DNA of 64,000 nucleotides from Fimbriiglobus ruber (GTDB taxonomy: Bacteria; Planctomycetota; Planctomycetia; Gemmatales; Gemmataceae): NCBI RefSeq assembly GCF_002197845.1, contig NZ_NIDE01000004.1:124001-188000 (forward strand). Direction: 5' to 3'. Shown here one piece after another: positions 1 to 8,841 of the stretch (positions are counted from its first letter, which is position 1; each line of letters starts with the position of its first letter). Both the position numbers and the translations under genes were made by a program. The notes under the pieces were generated by a model that saw nothing but the letters and a program-made list of their open reading frames with translations, did not search any database and was not told where the DNA came from.

Positions 1-90
1 GGAACGACGTATTATGACGCACCCGGAACGGTTTATTACGGCGCGCCCGCCATCACACCGGCGCCGGTTTATTACTACTCGACGCCGTGA
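1..90 (+). CDS. 3' end of a Tyr/Pro-rich protein (partial)
   Basis: Only the last 29 codons are inside the window; the reading frame is open from base 1 and ends at TGA 88-90. The visible tail is rich in Tyr, Pro, Ala and Thr, with repeated YY pairs and a final YYYSTP. Such low-complexity tails are common at the end of planctomycete secreted or envelope proteins, but nothing here identifies a domain. A 13-bp hairpin follows 10 bases after the stop, as expected for a real gene end. The function is unknown. Confidence 0.55.
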   Translation, partial: GTTYYDAPGTVYYGAPAITPAPVYYYSTP

Positions 91-100
91 GCCGATGGTC

Positions 101-130
101 TTGTCGGGCACGCAATCGCGTGCCCGACAA
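101..130. terminator. Bidirectional terminator-like hairpin
   Basis: A perfect 13-bp inverted repeat (101-113 with 118-130) with an AATC loop lies between the convergent ends of the Tyr/Pro-rich gene and xylA. It has no long T tract but is placed to end transcription from both sides. Confidence 0.6.
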
Positions 131-136
131 AGCCAG

Positions 137-1450
<1,314 letters not shown>

Positions 1451-2028
1451 GGCGGCGCCGTGGGAGAGCGTGTGTGGATCGGGATTAGGGATGGGGAAAG
1501 GGTAGGAGGTGGCGGCCGGCGCGGGTAGGATCGGGGGTGCGGCTTTCGGGTCCGAAAATCGGTCGCCCCCGGAGGACAACGCCCGTGTCGGAGCTTGTCG
1601 ACTACCCGCTCTTGCCGGACGACGTCCGGTATTGCCGACGGGTACAACGCGCCCGCGATCCCACGCATCCGTCCTCGGCGCACGCCCGCGACCCGCCAGA
1701 CGTCCGGCTGGTCATCGCTCGACGCCTCTTGCGGGAGTACATGGGGTGTCAATCGCCCTCAGGGCGGCAAGCGATGCGGGCGCCCGCGGCCCGGGTCATC
1801 GGGCGGGGATTACGATACATCCCGACGTCATTCGTTCAGCCGATTTGTTTGTGTTGTGCCGTGTCGGCGTTACCAATCGGTCTCATCTACGGCCTGGTTT
1901 GTCGGCCCCAGTTTCGCGGGGCTCGACTTCGAGCGCGAGTGTTATCTCCCGGCGACGTCCGGCGTATTTTATTCGACGGCCGGGTGAATTTATCAGTTGT
2001 CGCGACGCGATTTTTCGGGCCGTAAACG
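1451..2028. other. Intergenic region without convincing genes
   Basis: About 580 bases between xylA and the next hairpin. Several overlapping open frames exist on the plus strand, but none has a sensible start, signal peptide or recognisable motif, and they look like by-products of high GC. The xylA promoter should lie just above 1450. Confidence 0.5.
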
Positions 2029-2059
2029 CGCCGGGCGAGACACGACGTCTCGCCCGGCG
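2029..2059. terminator. 12-bp perfect hairpin, probable terminator
   Basis: Inverted repeat 2029-2040 with 2048-2059 and a 7-base loop. It lies about 40 bases beyond the stop of the minus-strand gene at 2101-2700, so it most likely ends that transcript. There is no strong T tract on either side. Confidence 0.5.
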
Positions 2060-2100
2060 TTTCCATTCCCTGACGCGATAGTTGCCGTTCGACCAACTCT

Positions 2101-2700
2101 TCAGCCACCGAGTCGACGACGTTCCGACTCGAGACTCACGTCGTCGCTGGTTCCGCTCACGCCGTCCCGCCCGGCTGACCAGACGCGGGGCAGGTCGTCG
2201 CGAAGTTCGTAGAGGAGCGGATGGCCCCACGAATCGACGAGGTCCTTATCTTCCAGATAAGGGCCGGCCCATTTCGGGACGCCCGGATCTCGACGGAGTG
2301 ATTCCAGTCCCTGTTCTTGAGATGGAAAAGTACCACAGTCCTCGAAATACTGTTCCAAGGCGAGTTCTGTCATCTTTATCCGGTTACTGGTGGTCGCTCG
2401 CGGGTTGTGGAATCGTATCCGGGCCACGAGAACATGATCCGCCATCAGCAATCCGGACAAGCCGGCCCAAAGGAGAAGGCACGTGGCCATTCGCCAACTG
2501 TTCCGCCCGCGGACCATTTTGTCCGGCCCGCTGATAGAGGTCAGAAAATAACCTCCCGCCAGCCAGAGTCCGACAACGAAATCGCAGTGCAGAAGAATCT
2601 CAAGTTCCTGATAAGTATCAGCTCGCGTAATGAAGAAGAGGAGTGCCGCTCCACAGAGCGCGACCACGACCAGCAACACACCGATGGCGTTCAGGAACAT
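2101..2700 (-). CDS. Membrane protein with GspG-type pseudopilin C-terminal domain
   Basis: A 199-aa protein in two parts. Residues 1-90 hold three predicted membrane segments (about 4-23, 37-55 and 70-88). Residues 105-190 match the globular domain of the type II secretion major pseudopilin GspG: an amphipathic helix (IKMTELALEQYFEDCGTFPS), then QGLESLRRDP, the WAGPYL motif, DSWGHPLLYEL and the terminal calcium-loop region GRDGVSGTSDD. A classical GspG has a short prepilin leader and one N-terminal helix; here that is replaced by a polytopic membrane anchor, so the protein probably does not assemble as a normal pilin. A GAGGA ribosome site precedes the ATG. It is divergent from the sensor kinase at 2830, and no other type II secretion gene is nearby. 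Confidence 0.75.
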   Translation of the reverse strand: MFLNAIGVLLVVVALCGAALLFFITRADTYQELEILLHCDFVVGLWLAGGYFLTSISGPDKMVRGRNSWRMATCLLLWAGLSGLLMADHVLVARIRFHNPRATTSNRIKMTELALEQYFEDCGTFPSQEQGLESLRRDPGVPKWAGPYLEDKDLVDSWGHPLLYELRDDLPRVWSAGRDGVSGTSDDVSLESERRRLGG

Positions 2701-2829
2701 GAAAAGTCCTCTGGAACGAGTATCAGTCTAACAGATCGGGTCATCGCGCCGAGTAGCGGATCAGTCCAGAACCCACTACTTCAGCCGGCCGTAGTAGCAT
2801 TTGGCGACCCCGTCTCGGATACTGAGGTC

Positions 2830-4749
2830 ATGCCGCTGCGACTGGCACTTGCTGTTTGCATCACCCTGGTGGCCGTCTCGACGGGTCGGCCCGCGGAGCC
2901 GGCCGCGCTCGACGGGCTGGCGCGGCTCGTTAGCCCCGAGTTTCGCGAACTCGACGCTCGCCGGCAAAAACTGCTCGCCGATCCGCCGCCGCCTCGACCG
3001 GATCCGGCCATTTGCCCCAACCTGGGCTACCACAGCAAGGCAGCCTACGCCCCGAATAGCCCCCGCTGGGTCCAGGTCGATCTCGGCGCGTCTCGTCCGA
3101 TCGATTCGGTCTTGGTAATGCCGGCCGCGGGACCACCCGGCGAAAGCGGGCCGGGATACTTCTTCCCGCCCCGGTTCCGCGTCGATCTGGCTGACCGCCC
3201 GGACGCGGCTGATGCGTTCGCGCTCGCCGAGGTAGAGACGGTGGGGCACCAGCCGGTCGTCGTTCCGGCCGGGGGACGCTCGGCTCGCTACGTCCGCATC
3301 ACCGCCACTCAATTGGCCAAACGTGGAAAACTCTTTTTCTTCGCGGTCGGCGAAGTCCTCGCCCTTTCCGGCGTGCGGAACCTGGCGGCCGGTTGCCCCG
3401 CGACGGCCTCGGGCTCGATCGAAAATGCCCCCGTCTGGGGAGTACGGAACGTCACCGATGGCCAGGGGATCGTCGGGCCACCGCAGGGGACTGAGCGTAG
3501 CGTTACCAACGGGTATCACGCAACGGTGAGCCCGACGGCCGACGTCCTGAAATGGGTTCAGGTCGATCTCGGTAGCGAGTTGCAAGTGGACGAAGTCCGA
3601 CTCGTTCCGGCCCGGCCGAGTGATTTCGCGGACCGGAGCGGCTTCGGCTTCCCGGTCCGCTTCAAGGTCGAAGCCGCGTCCGACCCGGCGTTCACATCGT
3701 CCCACGTCCTGCTCGATGCGACCGACGCCGACTTCCCCAACCCTGGCGATGGGCTCGTGGTCATCCCCGGCGGGGTCACGGCCCGGTACGTGCGCGTGAC
3801 CGCGACGAAACTCTGGGAGCGGACGGGGGATTACGTCTTCGCCCTGGCGGAACTCCAGGCTTACGCCGGCGGCCGGAACGCGGCCCGCGGTGCGACTGTT
3901 GAATCGTTGGATTCGATCGAGGGCGGTCTGTGGGCGCGGGCGCACCTCGTCGACGGGTATTCAAGCCAGTATCGGCTCCTGGAGTGGCCGGAATGGGCGG
4001 CCCAGGAACAACAGGCCAGTGCGTGGGAGGCGGACTCGCGGGCCGTAAACGACGCCTGGGAGCCGGCGCGGGCCGCGGCTTACGCCCGCCTCGGTTGGTT
4101 AGCGGGCGGGTCGGCGGGGTTGGTCGGGCTGCTGATGCTGGGACTGGCTCTGCGGGCGCGCGTTCTGCGGCGGCGGGAGGCGGAACGGCTGCGGGAGCGA
4201 ATCGCCCGCGACCTACACGACGAAGTCGGCAGCAACCTGGGCAGCATTCTGTTGCTAGCCCAGGCCGGGGGCGCCGAAGACCTCCCGGTCATCGCCAGCA
4301 CCGCCCGCCAGACCGCGGACGCCATGCGCGACCTGGTCTGGCTCCTGGAACGTGGACCGGGTACCGTCGCGGATTTGATCGCCCGACTTCGGGACACGGC
4401 CGCCGGGATGCTCGTCGGGGTCGACTACACGTTCGACGCGTCGGCCGAGTGCCTTCCCGAACGGGTGCCGTCCGAGGTCAAGCGGCAACTGTTCCTGGCT
4501 TTCAAAGAGATCCTGCATAACGTCGTTAAACACGCAGCGGCGACGGCGGCGACGATCGAATGCCGACATGTGGGCCGCCGGTTCGTTCTGGAAGTGCGGG
4601 ACAACGGCCGCGGGTTCGACCCGGCCGCCCCGACTGGCGGCACCGGCGTCCGCGGTCTCCGCCAGCGTGCGTCCGCGCTGGGCGGCGATCTGGCGATCGA
4701 GTCGGCACCCGGCCGGGGATGCGTAATCCGTCTGTCCGTGCCCGTGTAA
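2830..4749 (+). CDS. Sensor histidine kinase with two discoidin-like periplasmic domains
   Basis: A 639-aa LytS/NarX-type (HisKA_3) sensor kinase. It has a signal peptide (residues 1-22), two tandem F5/8-type-C (discoidin)-like modules (about 61-180 and 227-346, each with a WVQVDLG strand and a RYVR(I/V)TAT strand), one membrane helix (424-442), the dimerisation/phosphoacceptor helix with ARDLHDEVGSNLGS (His463), and a C-terminal HATPase with an NVVKHA N-box, DNGRGFDP and GTGVRGLRQR. It would bind an extracytoplasmic ligand, plausibly a glycan, and phosphorylate the regulator encoded 12 bases downstream. The open frame extends far upstream, but the ATG at 2830 has a TGAGG site and starts the signal peptide. 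The discoidin modules resemble one inside the exported protein at 5724, suggesting both recognise the same material. Confidence 0.9.
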   Translation: MPLRLALAVCITLVAVSTGRPAEPAALDGLARLVSPEFRELDARRQKLLADPPPPRPDPAICPNLGYHSKAAYAPNSPRWVQVDLGASRPIDSVLVMPAAGPPGESGPGYFFPPRFRVDLADRPDAADAFALAEVETVGHQPVVVPAGGRSARYVRITATQLAKRGKLFFFAVGEVLALSGVRNLAAGCPATASGSIENAPVWGVRNVTDGQGIVGPPQGTERSVTNGYHATVSPTADVLKWVQVDLGSELQVDEVRLVPARPSDFADRSGFGFPVRFKVEAASDPAFTSSHVLLDATDADFPNPGDGLVVIPGGVTARYVRVTATKLWERTGDYVFALAELQAYAGGRNAARGATVESLDSIEGGLWARAHLVDGYSSQYRLLEWPEWAAQEQQASAWEADSRAVNDAWEPARAAAYARLGWLAGGSAGLVGLLMLGLALRARVLRRREAERLRERIARDLHDEVGSNLGSILLLAQAGGAEDLPVIASTARQTADAMRDLVWLLERGPGTVADLIARLRDTAAGMLVGVDYTFDASAECLPERVPSEVKRQLFLAFKEILHNVVKHAAATAATIECRHVGRRFVLEVRDNGRGFDPAAPTGGTGVRGLRQRASALGGDLAIESAPGRGCVIRLSVPV

Positions 4750-4761
4750 CGTGAGACTGCC

Positions 4762-5415
4762 ATGACCGCCCCGCCCCGGACAACCCGCGTTTGGCTGGTC
4801 GAAGACAATGAAGCCTACCGCTCGGCCGTCGCCCGGGTGGTCGGCGGGGCGGACGGCTTGTCCTGCCCGGCGACCTTCTCCACCTGCGAGGAAGCGCTCG
4901 CTTCTGTCGCCGCCGGGGACGAGCCGCCGGACGTGATTCTGCTCGACGTCGGCCTGCCGGGGATGAGCGGACTCGAAGGCATTCCGCGGTTCGTGGCGTC
5001 CATTCCGGGAGTGCGCGTGATCGTGCTGACGGTGTTCGAGGACGACGAGAAGATTTTCAAGGCACTCTGCGCCGGGGCGACGGGGTATCTCCTGAAAATG
5101 TCCCCGGTCGGCGAGGTGATCGGCGCGATCCGCGACGTGGTGGCCGGCGGCTCACCGATGAACGCGCGGATCGCCCGGCGTGTGATCGAGATGTTTGCTC
5201 GTCTGGCGCCGGTGCCGCGGGACTACGGATTGACCGACCGCGAGCGTGAAGTTCTTGAGCTGATGGTGAAGGGGCTCATCAAAAAGGAGATCGCGTCCCG
5301 GCTCACCCTCAGCGTCCACACGGTCGACTCCCACATTCGCAACATTTACGAGAAGTTGCACGTCCACACCCGCTCGGGTGCCGTCGCCAAAGCCCTCAAG
5401 GAAAAACTGTTATAA
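4762..5415 (+). CDS. NarL/FixJ-family response regulator
   Basis: A 217-aa two-component regulator. The receiver domain (about 8-125) has the acidic pair at Glu14-Asp15 (VEDNEA), the phosphorylation site Asp62 in ILLDVGLPGMSG, the conserved Thr in VIVLTVFED and the Lys in GYLLKMSP. The C-terminal LuxR-type HTH (about 150-212) has LTDREREVLELMVKGL, IASRLTLSVHTVDSHI and the terminal YEKLHVHTRSGAVAKA. It forms an operon with the upstream kinase (12-base gap) and is expected to control transcription, possibly of the 5724-11162 operon that begins about 300 bases downstream. Confidence 0.95.
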   Translation: MTAPPRTTRVWLVEDNEAYRSAVARVVGGADGLSCPATFSTCEEALASVAAGDEPPDVILLDVGLPGMSGLEGIPRFVASIPGVRVIVLTVFEDDEKIFKALCAGATGYLLKMSPVGEVIGAIRDVVAGGSPMNARIARRVIEMFARLAPVPRDYGLTDREREVLELMVKGLIKKEIASRLTLSVHTVDSHIRNIYEKLHVHTRSGAVAKALKEKLL

Positions 5416-5467
5416 GGCGTTCGGCAGCAAATACTTTTCCCATCCCGGCCGCCTCAATAACTGTGGC

Positions 5468-5603
5468 GACCCGCCGGTGCTAAAACGGGGGTTTCCGCGC
5501 AATAAATGCAAAAAATGCTCCACACCGGCTAAGGCTCGGCAGTCGCGGAGACCCGCCGATCCCAAAACAGGGGTTTCCGCGCAATAAATGCAAAAAATGC
5601 TCC
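5468..5603. repeat. 54-bp imperfect direct repeat, two copies
   Basis: The segments 5468-5521 and 5550-5603 are near-identical (differences are clustered around the ninth to seventeenth base and one later base), with a period of 82 bases. The 3' half (AAATGCAAAAAATGCTCC) is AT-rich and unlike the surroundings. They lie between the response regulator and the next operon, so they could be regulatory target sites or a small duplicated element. Confidence 0.75.
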
Positions 5604-5723
5604 CCGTCGACTACCGAACGCTTAAACGTGGCTGATCACGCGATCGCGGGATGACTAGTGCCGGCCGCCCGGGTAGGATCACATATCAGCCGCCTGCTCC
5701 GCTCGTCTTGGGGACTGCTCCCG

Positions 5724-8714
5724 ATGCCCGTCTCCGTTCGTGTTTCCGCCGGTTTGATCTGCGCGTTCCTGATGATCCCGGCCGGATCGTTGGGCGCTCG
5801 CGACCCCGGTTCGGACAACGTGCCCAAACCAGTCAACTTCGACCGCGACGTTCGGCCGGTCTTTGCCAAGCACTGCCTCTCATGCCACGGGCCGGACAAG
5901 CAGAAGGGCGGCTTGCGGCTCGACCGCCGGGCGGAAGCGCTGGCCGGCGGTGACTCGGGACAGGCGTTCGCCCCAGGCAAGCCCGCGGACAGCCCGCTAC
6001 TCGCCCGCGTTGCCGCGGCCGACGATACTCGAATGCCGCCGAAAGGGGATCGGCTGTCCCCCTCCGAGATGGCCGCGCTACGGGCGTGGGTCGAACAGGG
6101 GGCGAAGTGGCCGGCCGACGGCTCGGCCGCGACCTCGGCCGCCGACTGGTGGAGTTTCAAGCCCGTCGTCCGGTCGGCGGTGCCCGAGTCGGGCAATCCC
6201 GTCGATGCTTTTGTCATGGTGAAGTTGAAAGAGAAAGGGCTGACAGCCTCCGTCGTGGCGGACCGCCGGACGCTCATCCGCCGCCTCTACTTCGACCTGA
6301 TTGGTCTGCCGCCGACGCCCGAGAAGGTTGAGGCGTTCGTCGCCGACCCGGCGGCCGACGTTTACGAGAAGTTGATCGACGAACTGCTCGCCAGTCCGCA
6401 ATACGGCGAGCGGTGGGCCCGCCACTGGCTGGATGTCGTCCACTTCGGCGAGACCCACGGGTACGACAAGGACCAACCGCGGCCTAACGCCTGGCCGTAC
6501 CGCGACTACGTGATCCGCGCCCTGAACGCGGACAAGCCGTTCGCCCGATTCGTCCGGGAGCAGGTCGCCGGGGACGTGCTGTTTCCGGGTACGGTGGACG
6601 GGATCGAAGCGCTCGGGTTCCTGGCGGCCGGTCCGTGGGATCTGATCGGCCACGCCGAAGTGCCCGAGTCGAAGATCGACGGCAAGATCGCCCGGCACCT
6701 CGACCGCGACGATTTCGTCGCGAACACCATCGGCACGTTCATGGGGCTGACCGTCCACTGTGCCCAGTGCCACAACCACAAGTTCGACCCGATCGCCCAG
6801 GAAGACTACTACCGCCTCCAGGCCGTCTTCGCCGCCATCGACCGCGCGGACAAGACCTACGACGCCGACCCGAAGGTCGCCGCCCAACGGGCGGAACTTG
6901 GGGCGAAGAAGCGGGTGGCCAACGAGAAGAAGGCGGCCCTCCTCGCGGCCGCGCGGGCGAAAGCTGGGGCAGAACTGGTCGCTATCGAGAAACAGCTGAC
7001 GGCCGCCACGAAGCCCGCAACGGTCGCCAAGCCGGGCGAGTACGGCTACCACTCGCAGATCGCGGCCAAGCCCGACACAGCCAAGTGGGTGCAGGTCGAC
7101 CTCGGACCCGGGGCGAAGATCGCCCAAATCGTATTGCGGCCCTGCCACGACGAGTTCAATAACATCGGCGCCGGCTTCGGCTTTCCCGTGCGGTTCACGA
7201 TCGCGGTCTCGGACGACGCCGAGTTCAAGTCGGGCGTCGTGACGATCACGAACGAGACGACGGCCGACTTCTCGAACCCGGGCCTGAGCCCGTATTCGAC
7301 CTCGACCGCCGGTCGGACGGGGCGGTACGTCCGCGTGACGGCGACGAAGCTCGCCCCGCGGCAGAACGATTACATCCTCGCGCTGGCGGAACTCGAAGCC
7401 CTCGACGCCGCGGGTCACAACCTGGCGACCCGGAAGCCGGTCACGGCCCTGGACAGCATCGAAGCCCCGGCACGGTGGCGGAAGACGAACCTGACGGACG
7501 GACTCTACCCGCCCGGCCCGCCGCTCGCGGCCGGCGAAATCGCGAAACTCACCGCCCACCGCACGGCCCTCGTCAACGCCGCGTTGGGTGAAAAAGGCGC
7601 GGCCGAGCTGGCCACCCAGGAGGCGGAGATCCGTGCGGCCGACACCGCTCTCGGCAAGCTCGCCGGGCAGCGACGCACGGCTTACATCGGGACAATCCAC
7701 ACGGGCGGCGGAACCTTCGTCGGCACCGGCGCCGCGGGTGGCAAGCCGCGACCCGTGTACGTCCTGCCGCGCGGGGACGTGACGCGGCCGGGCAAGGAAG
7801 TCGTGCCTGGGGCGATCGTCTCGGTCCCCGGGATCGTCGGCAAATTCGAGCTGCCAACTAACCATAACGAGGGCGACCGGCGGGCGGCCCTGGCGAACTG
7901 GCTCGCCGACCCGAACAACCCGCTGACCTGGCGGGTGATGGCGAACCGCGTCTGGCAGTACCACTTCGGCCGCGGGCTCGTCGACACGCCCAACGACTTC
8001 GGCAAAATGGGTCAGGCTCCCACGCACCCGGAACTGCTCGACTACCTCGCGGCCGATCTGCGCGACCATCAATCCCTGAAAAAGCTCCACAAGCTCATCG
8101 TCACCAGCAACACGTACAAACAGACCTCGGCCGGCAACGACGCGAACGCCAAGACCGACGCCGACAACCGCTACCTCTGGCGGCAGAACCGGCGCAAGCT
8201 GGAAGCGGAGGCGGTGCGGGACTCGATCCTCGCGGTCGCCGGCAAGCTCGACCTGACGATGGGCGGGCCGAGCTTCCGGGACTTCGTGGTCGAGAAGCCG
8301 GAACACTCGCCGCACTACGAGTACCATCTGCACGACCCCGAAGACGCGAAATGCTATCGCCGGGCGGTCTACCGGTTCGTGGTGCGGTCGAAGCAGGAGC
8401 CGTTCATGGCGGCCCTCGACTGCGCCGACCCGTCATTGGCCGTGGAAAAGCGGAACCAGACGCTCACCCCGCAACAAAGCCTGGCGATGCTGAATAACGG
8501 CCTGTCGCTGACGATGGCGAAGCACTTCGCTGGGCGGGTCGAGCGGATGGCCCCGGACGACGCCGGCCGCATGACCGCGGCCGTCCGCCTCGCCCTAGGC
8601 CGCAACCCGACCGCCGCCGAGCGCGACGCGCTCACCGCTTACGCCACGGAATTCGGCCTGGCGAATGCCTGTCGGGTGGTGCTGAACCTCAACGAATTCG
8701 TCTTCGTCGACTAA
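5724..8714 (+). CDS. Exported planctomycete cytochrome-DUF1549-DUF1553 protein with discoidin-like insert
   Basis: A 996-aa secreted protein of the planctomycete PSCyt1/PSCyt2/PSD1 type. It has a signal peptide (about 1-25), then a planctomycete cytochrome c module with haem-binding CLSCH at 51-55 and the distal RMPPKGDRLSPSE region. Next comes DUF1549 (about 180-400, RTLIRRLYFDLIGLPPTP and a second CAQCHNHKFDP motif), a discoidin-like module (about 440-590, WVQVDLGPG and RYVRVTATKL), and DUF1553 (about 700-985, with NRVWQYHFGRGLVDTPNDFG and LTPQQSLAMLNNGLS). The biochemical role of this family is not established; it is widely expanded in planctomycetes and usually sits before a DUF1501 gene, as here. 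I used the ATG at 5724, which begins the signal peptide; a GTG at 5658 is also in frame. The insert resembles the kinase ectodomain at 2830. Confidence 0.92.
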   Translation: MPVSVRVSAGLICAFLMIPAGSLGARDPGSDNVPKPVNFDRDVRPVFAKHCLSCHGPDKQKGGLRLDRRAEALAGGDSGQAFAPGKPADSPLLARVAAADDTRMPPKGDRLSPSEMAALRAWVEQGAKWPADGSAATSAADWWSFKPVVRSAVPESGNPVDAFVMVKLKEKGLTASVVADRRTLIRRLYFDLIGLPPTPEKVEAFVADPAADVYEKLIDELLASPQYGERWARHWLDVVHFGETHGYDKDQPRPNAWPYRDYVIRALNADKPFARFVREQVAGDVLFPGTVDGIEALGFLAAGPWDLIGHAEVPESKIDGKIARHLDRDDFVANTIGTFMGLTVHCAQCHNHKFDPIAQEDYYRLQAVFAAIDRADKTYDADPKVAAQRAELGAKKRVANEKKAALLAAARAKAGAELVAIEKQLTAATKPATVAKPGEYGYHSQIAAKPDTAKWVQVDLGPGAKIAQIVLRPCHDEFNNIGAGFGFPVRFTIAVSDDAEFKSGVVTITNETTADFSNPGLSPYSTSTAGRTGRYVRVTATKLAPRQNDYILALAELEALDAAGHNLATRKPVTALDSIEAPARWRKTNLTDGLYPPGPPLAAGEIAKLTAHRTALVNAALGEKGAAELATQEAEIRAADTALGKLAGQRRTAYIGTIHTGGGTFVGTGAAGGKPRPVYVLPRGDVTRPGKEVVPGAIVSVPGIVGKFELPTNHNEGDRRAALANWLADPNNPLTWRVMANRVWQYHFGRGLVDTPNDFGKMGQAPTHPELLDYLAADLRDHQSLKKLHKLIVTSNTYKQTSAGNDANAKTDADNRYLWRQNRRKLEAEAVRDSILAVAGKLDLTMGGPSFRDFVVEKPEHSPHYEYHLHDPEDAKCYRRAVYRFVVRSKQEPFMAALDCADPSLAVEKRNQTLTPQQSLAMLNNGLSLTMAKHFAGRVERMAPDDAGRMTAAVRLALGRNPTAAERDALTAYATEFGLANACRVVLNLNEFVFVD

Positions 8715-8722
8715 CCCAGAAT

Positions 8723-8831
8723 TTTTCGCCGCAGATACACGCAGATCAACGCGGATCAGAAATGAGATATGAGCTTCGATTTTTGATCTTTTTTCTGATC
8801 CGCGTTGATCTGCGTGTATCTGCGGCGAAAA
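8723..8831. repeat. 40-bp perfect inverted repeat (palindromic intergenic element)
   Basis: Arms 8723-8762 and 8792-8831 are exact reverse complements, with a 29-base loop. The composition (…CGCAGATCAACGCGGATCAG…) is of the same type as the palindrome at 19120-19216. It follows the DUF1553 gene by 8 bases and touches the ribosome site of the DUF1501 gene: the right arm ends in GGCGAAAA and the AAGGA site overlaps that end. Such hairpins can attenuate transcription, protect mRNA or be non-autonomous mobile repeats. Confidence 0.9.
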
Positions 8832-8841
8832 GGATTTATTC

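Noticed and set aside
1537-2025. 162-codon plus-strand open frame after xylA
   Set aside because: Arg-rich, no ribosome site, no motif, and overlapping frames of similar length exist; treated as non-coding.
2317-2829. N-terminal extension of the sensor kinase frame
   Set aside because: It overlaps the divergent pseudopilin-domain gene and has no homology-like features; the signal peptide begins at 2830.
6078-8333. A 751-codon open frame on the minus strand
   Set aside because: It is fully antisense to the well-supported cytochrome/DUF1553 gene, has Arg/Val/Gly-rich composition and no motif; such long shadows are common in high-GC DNA.
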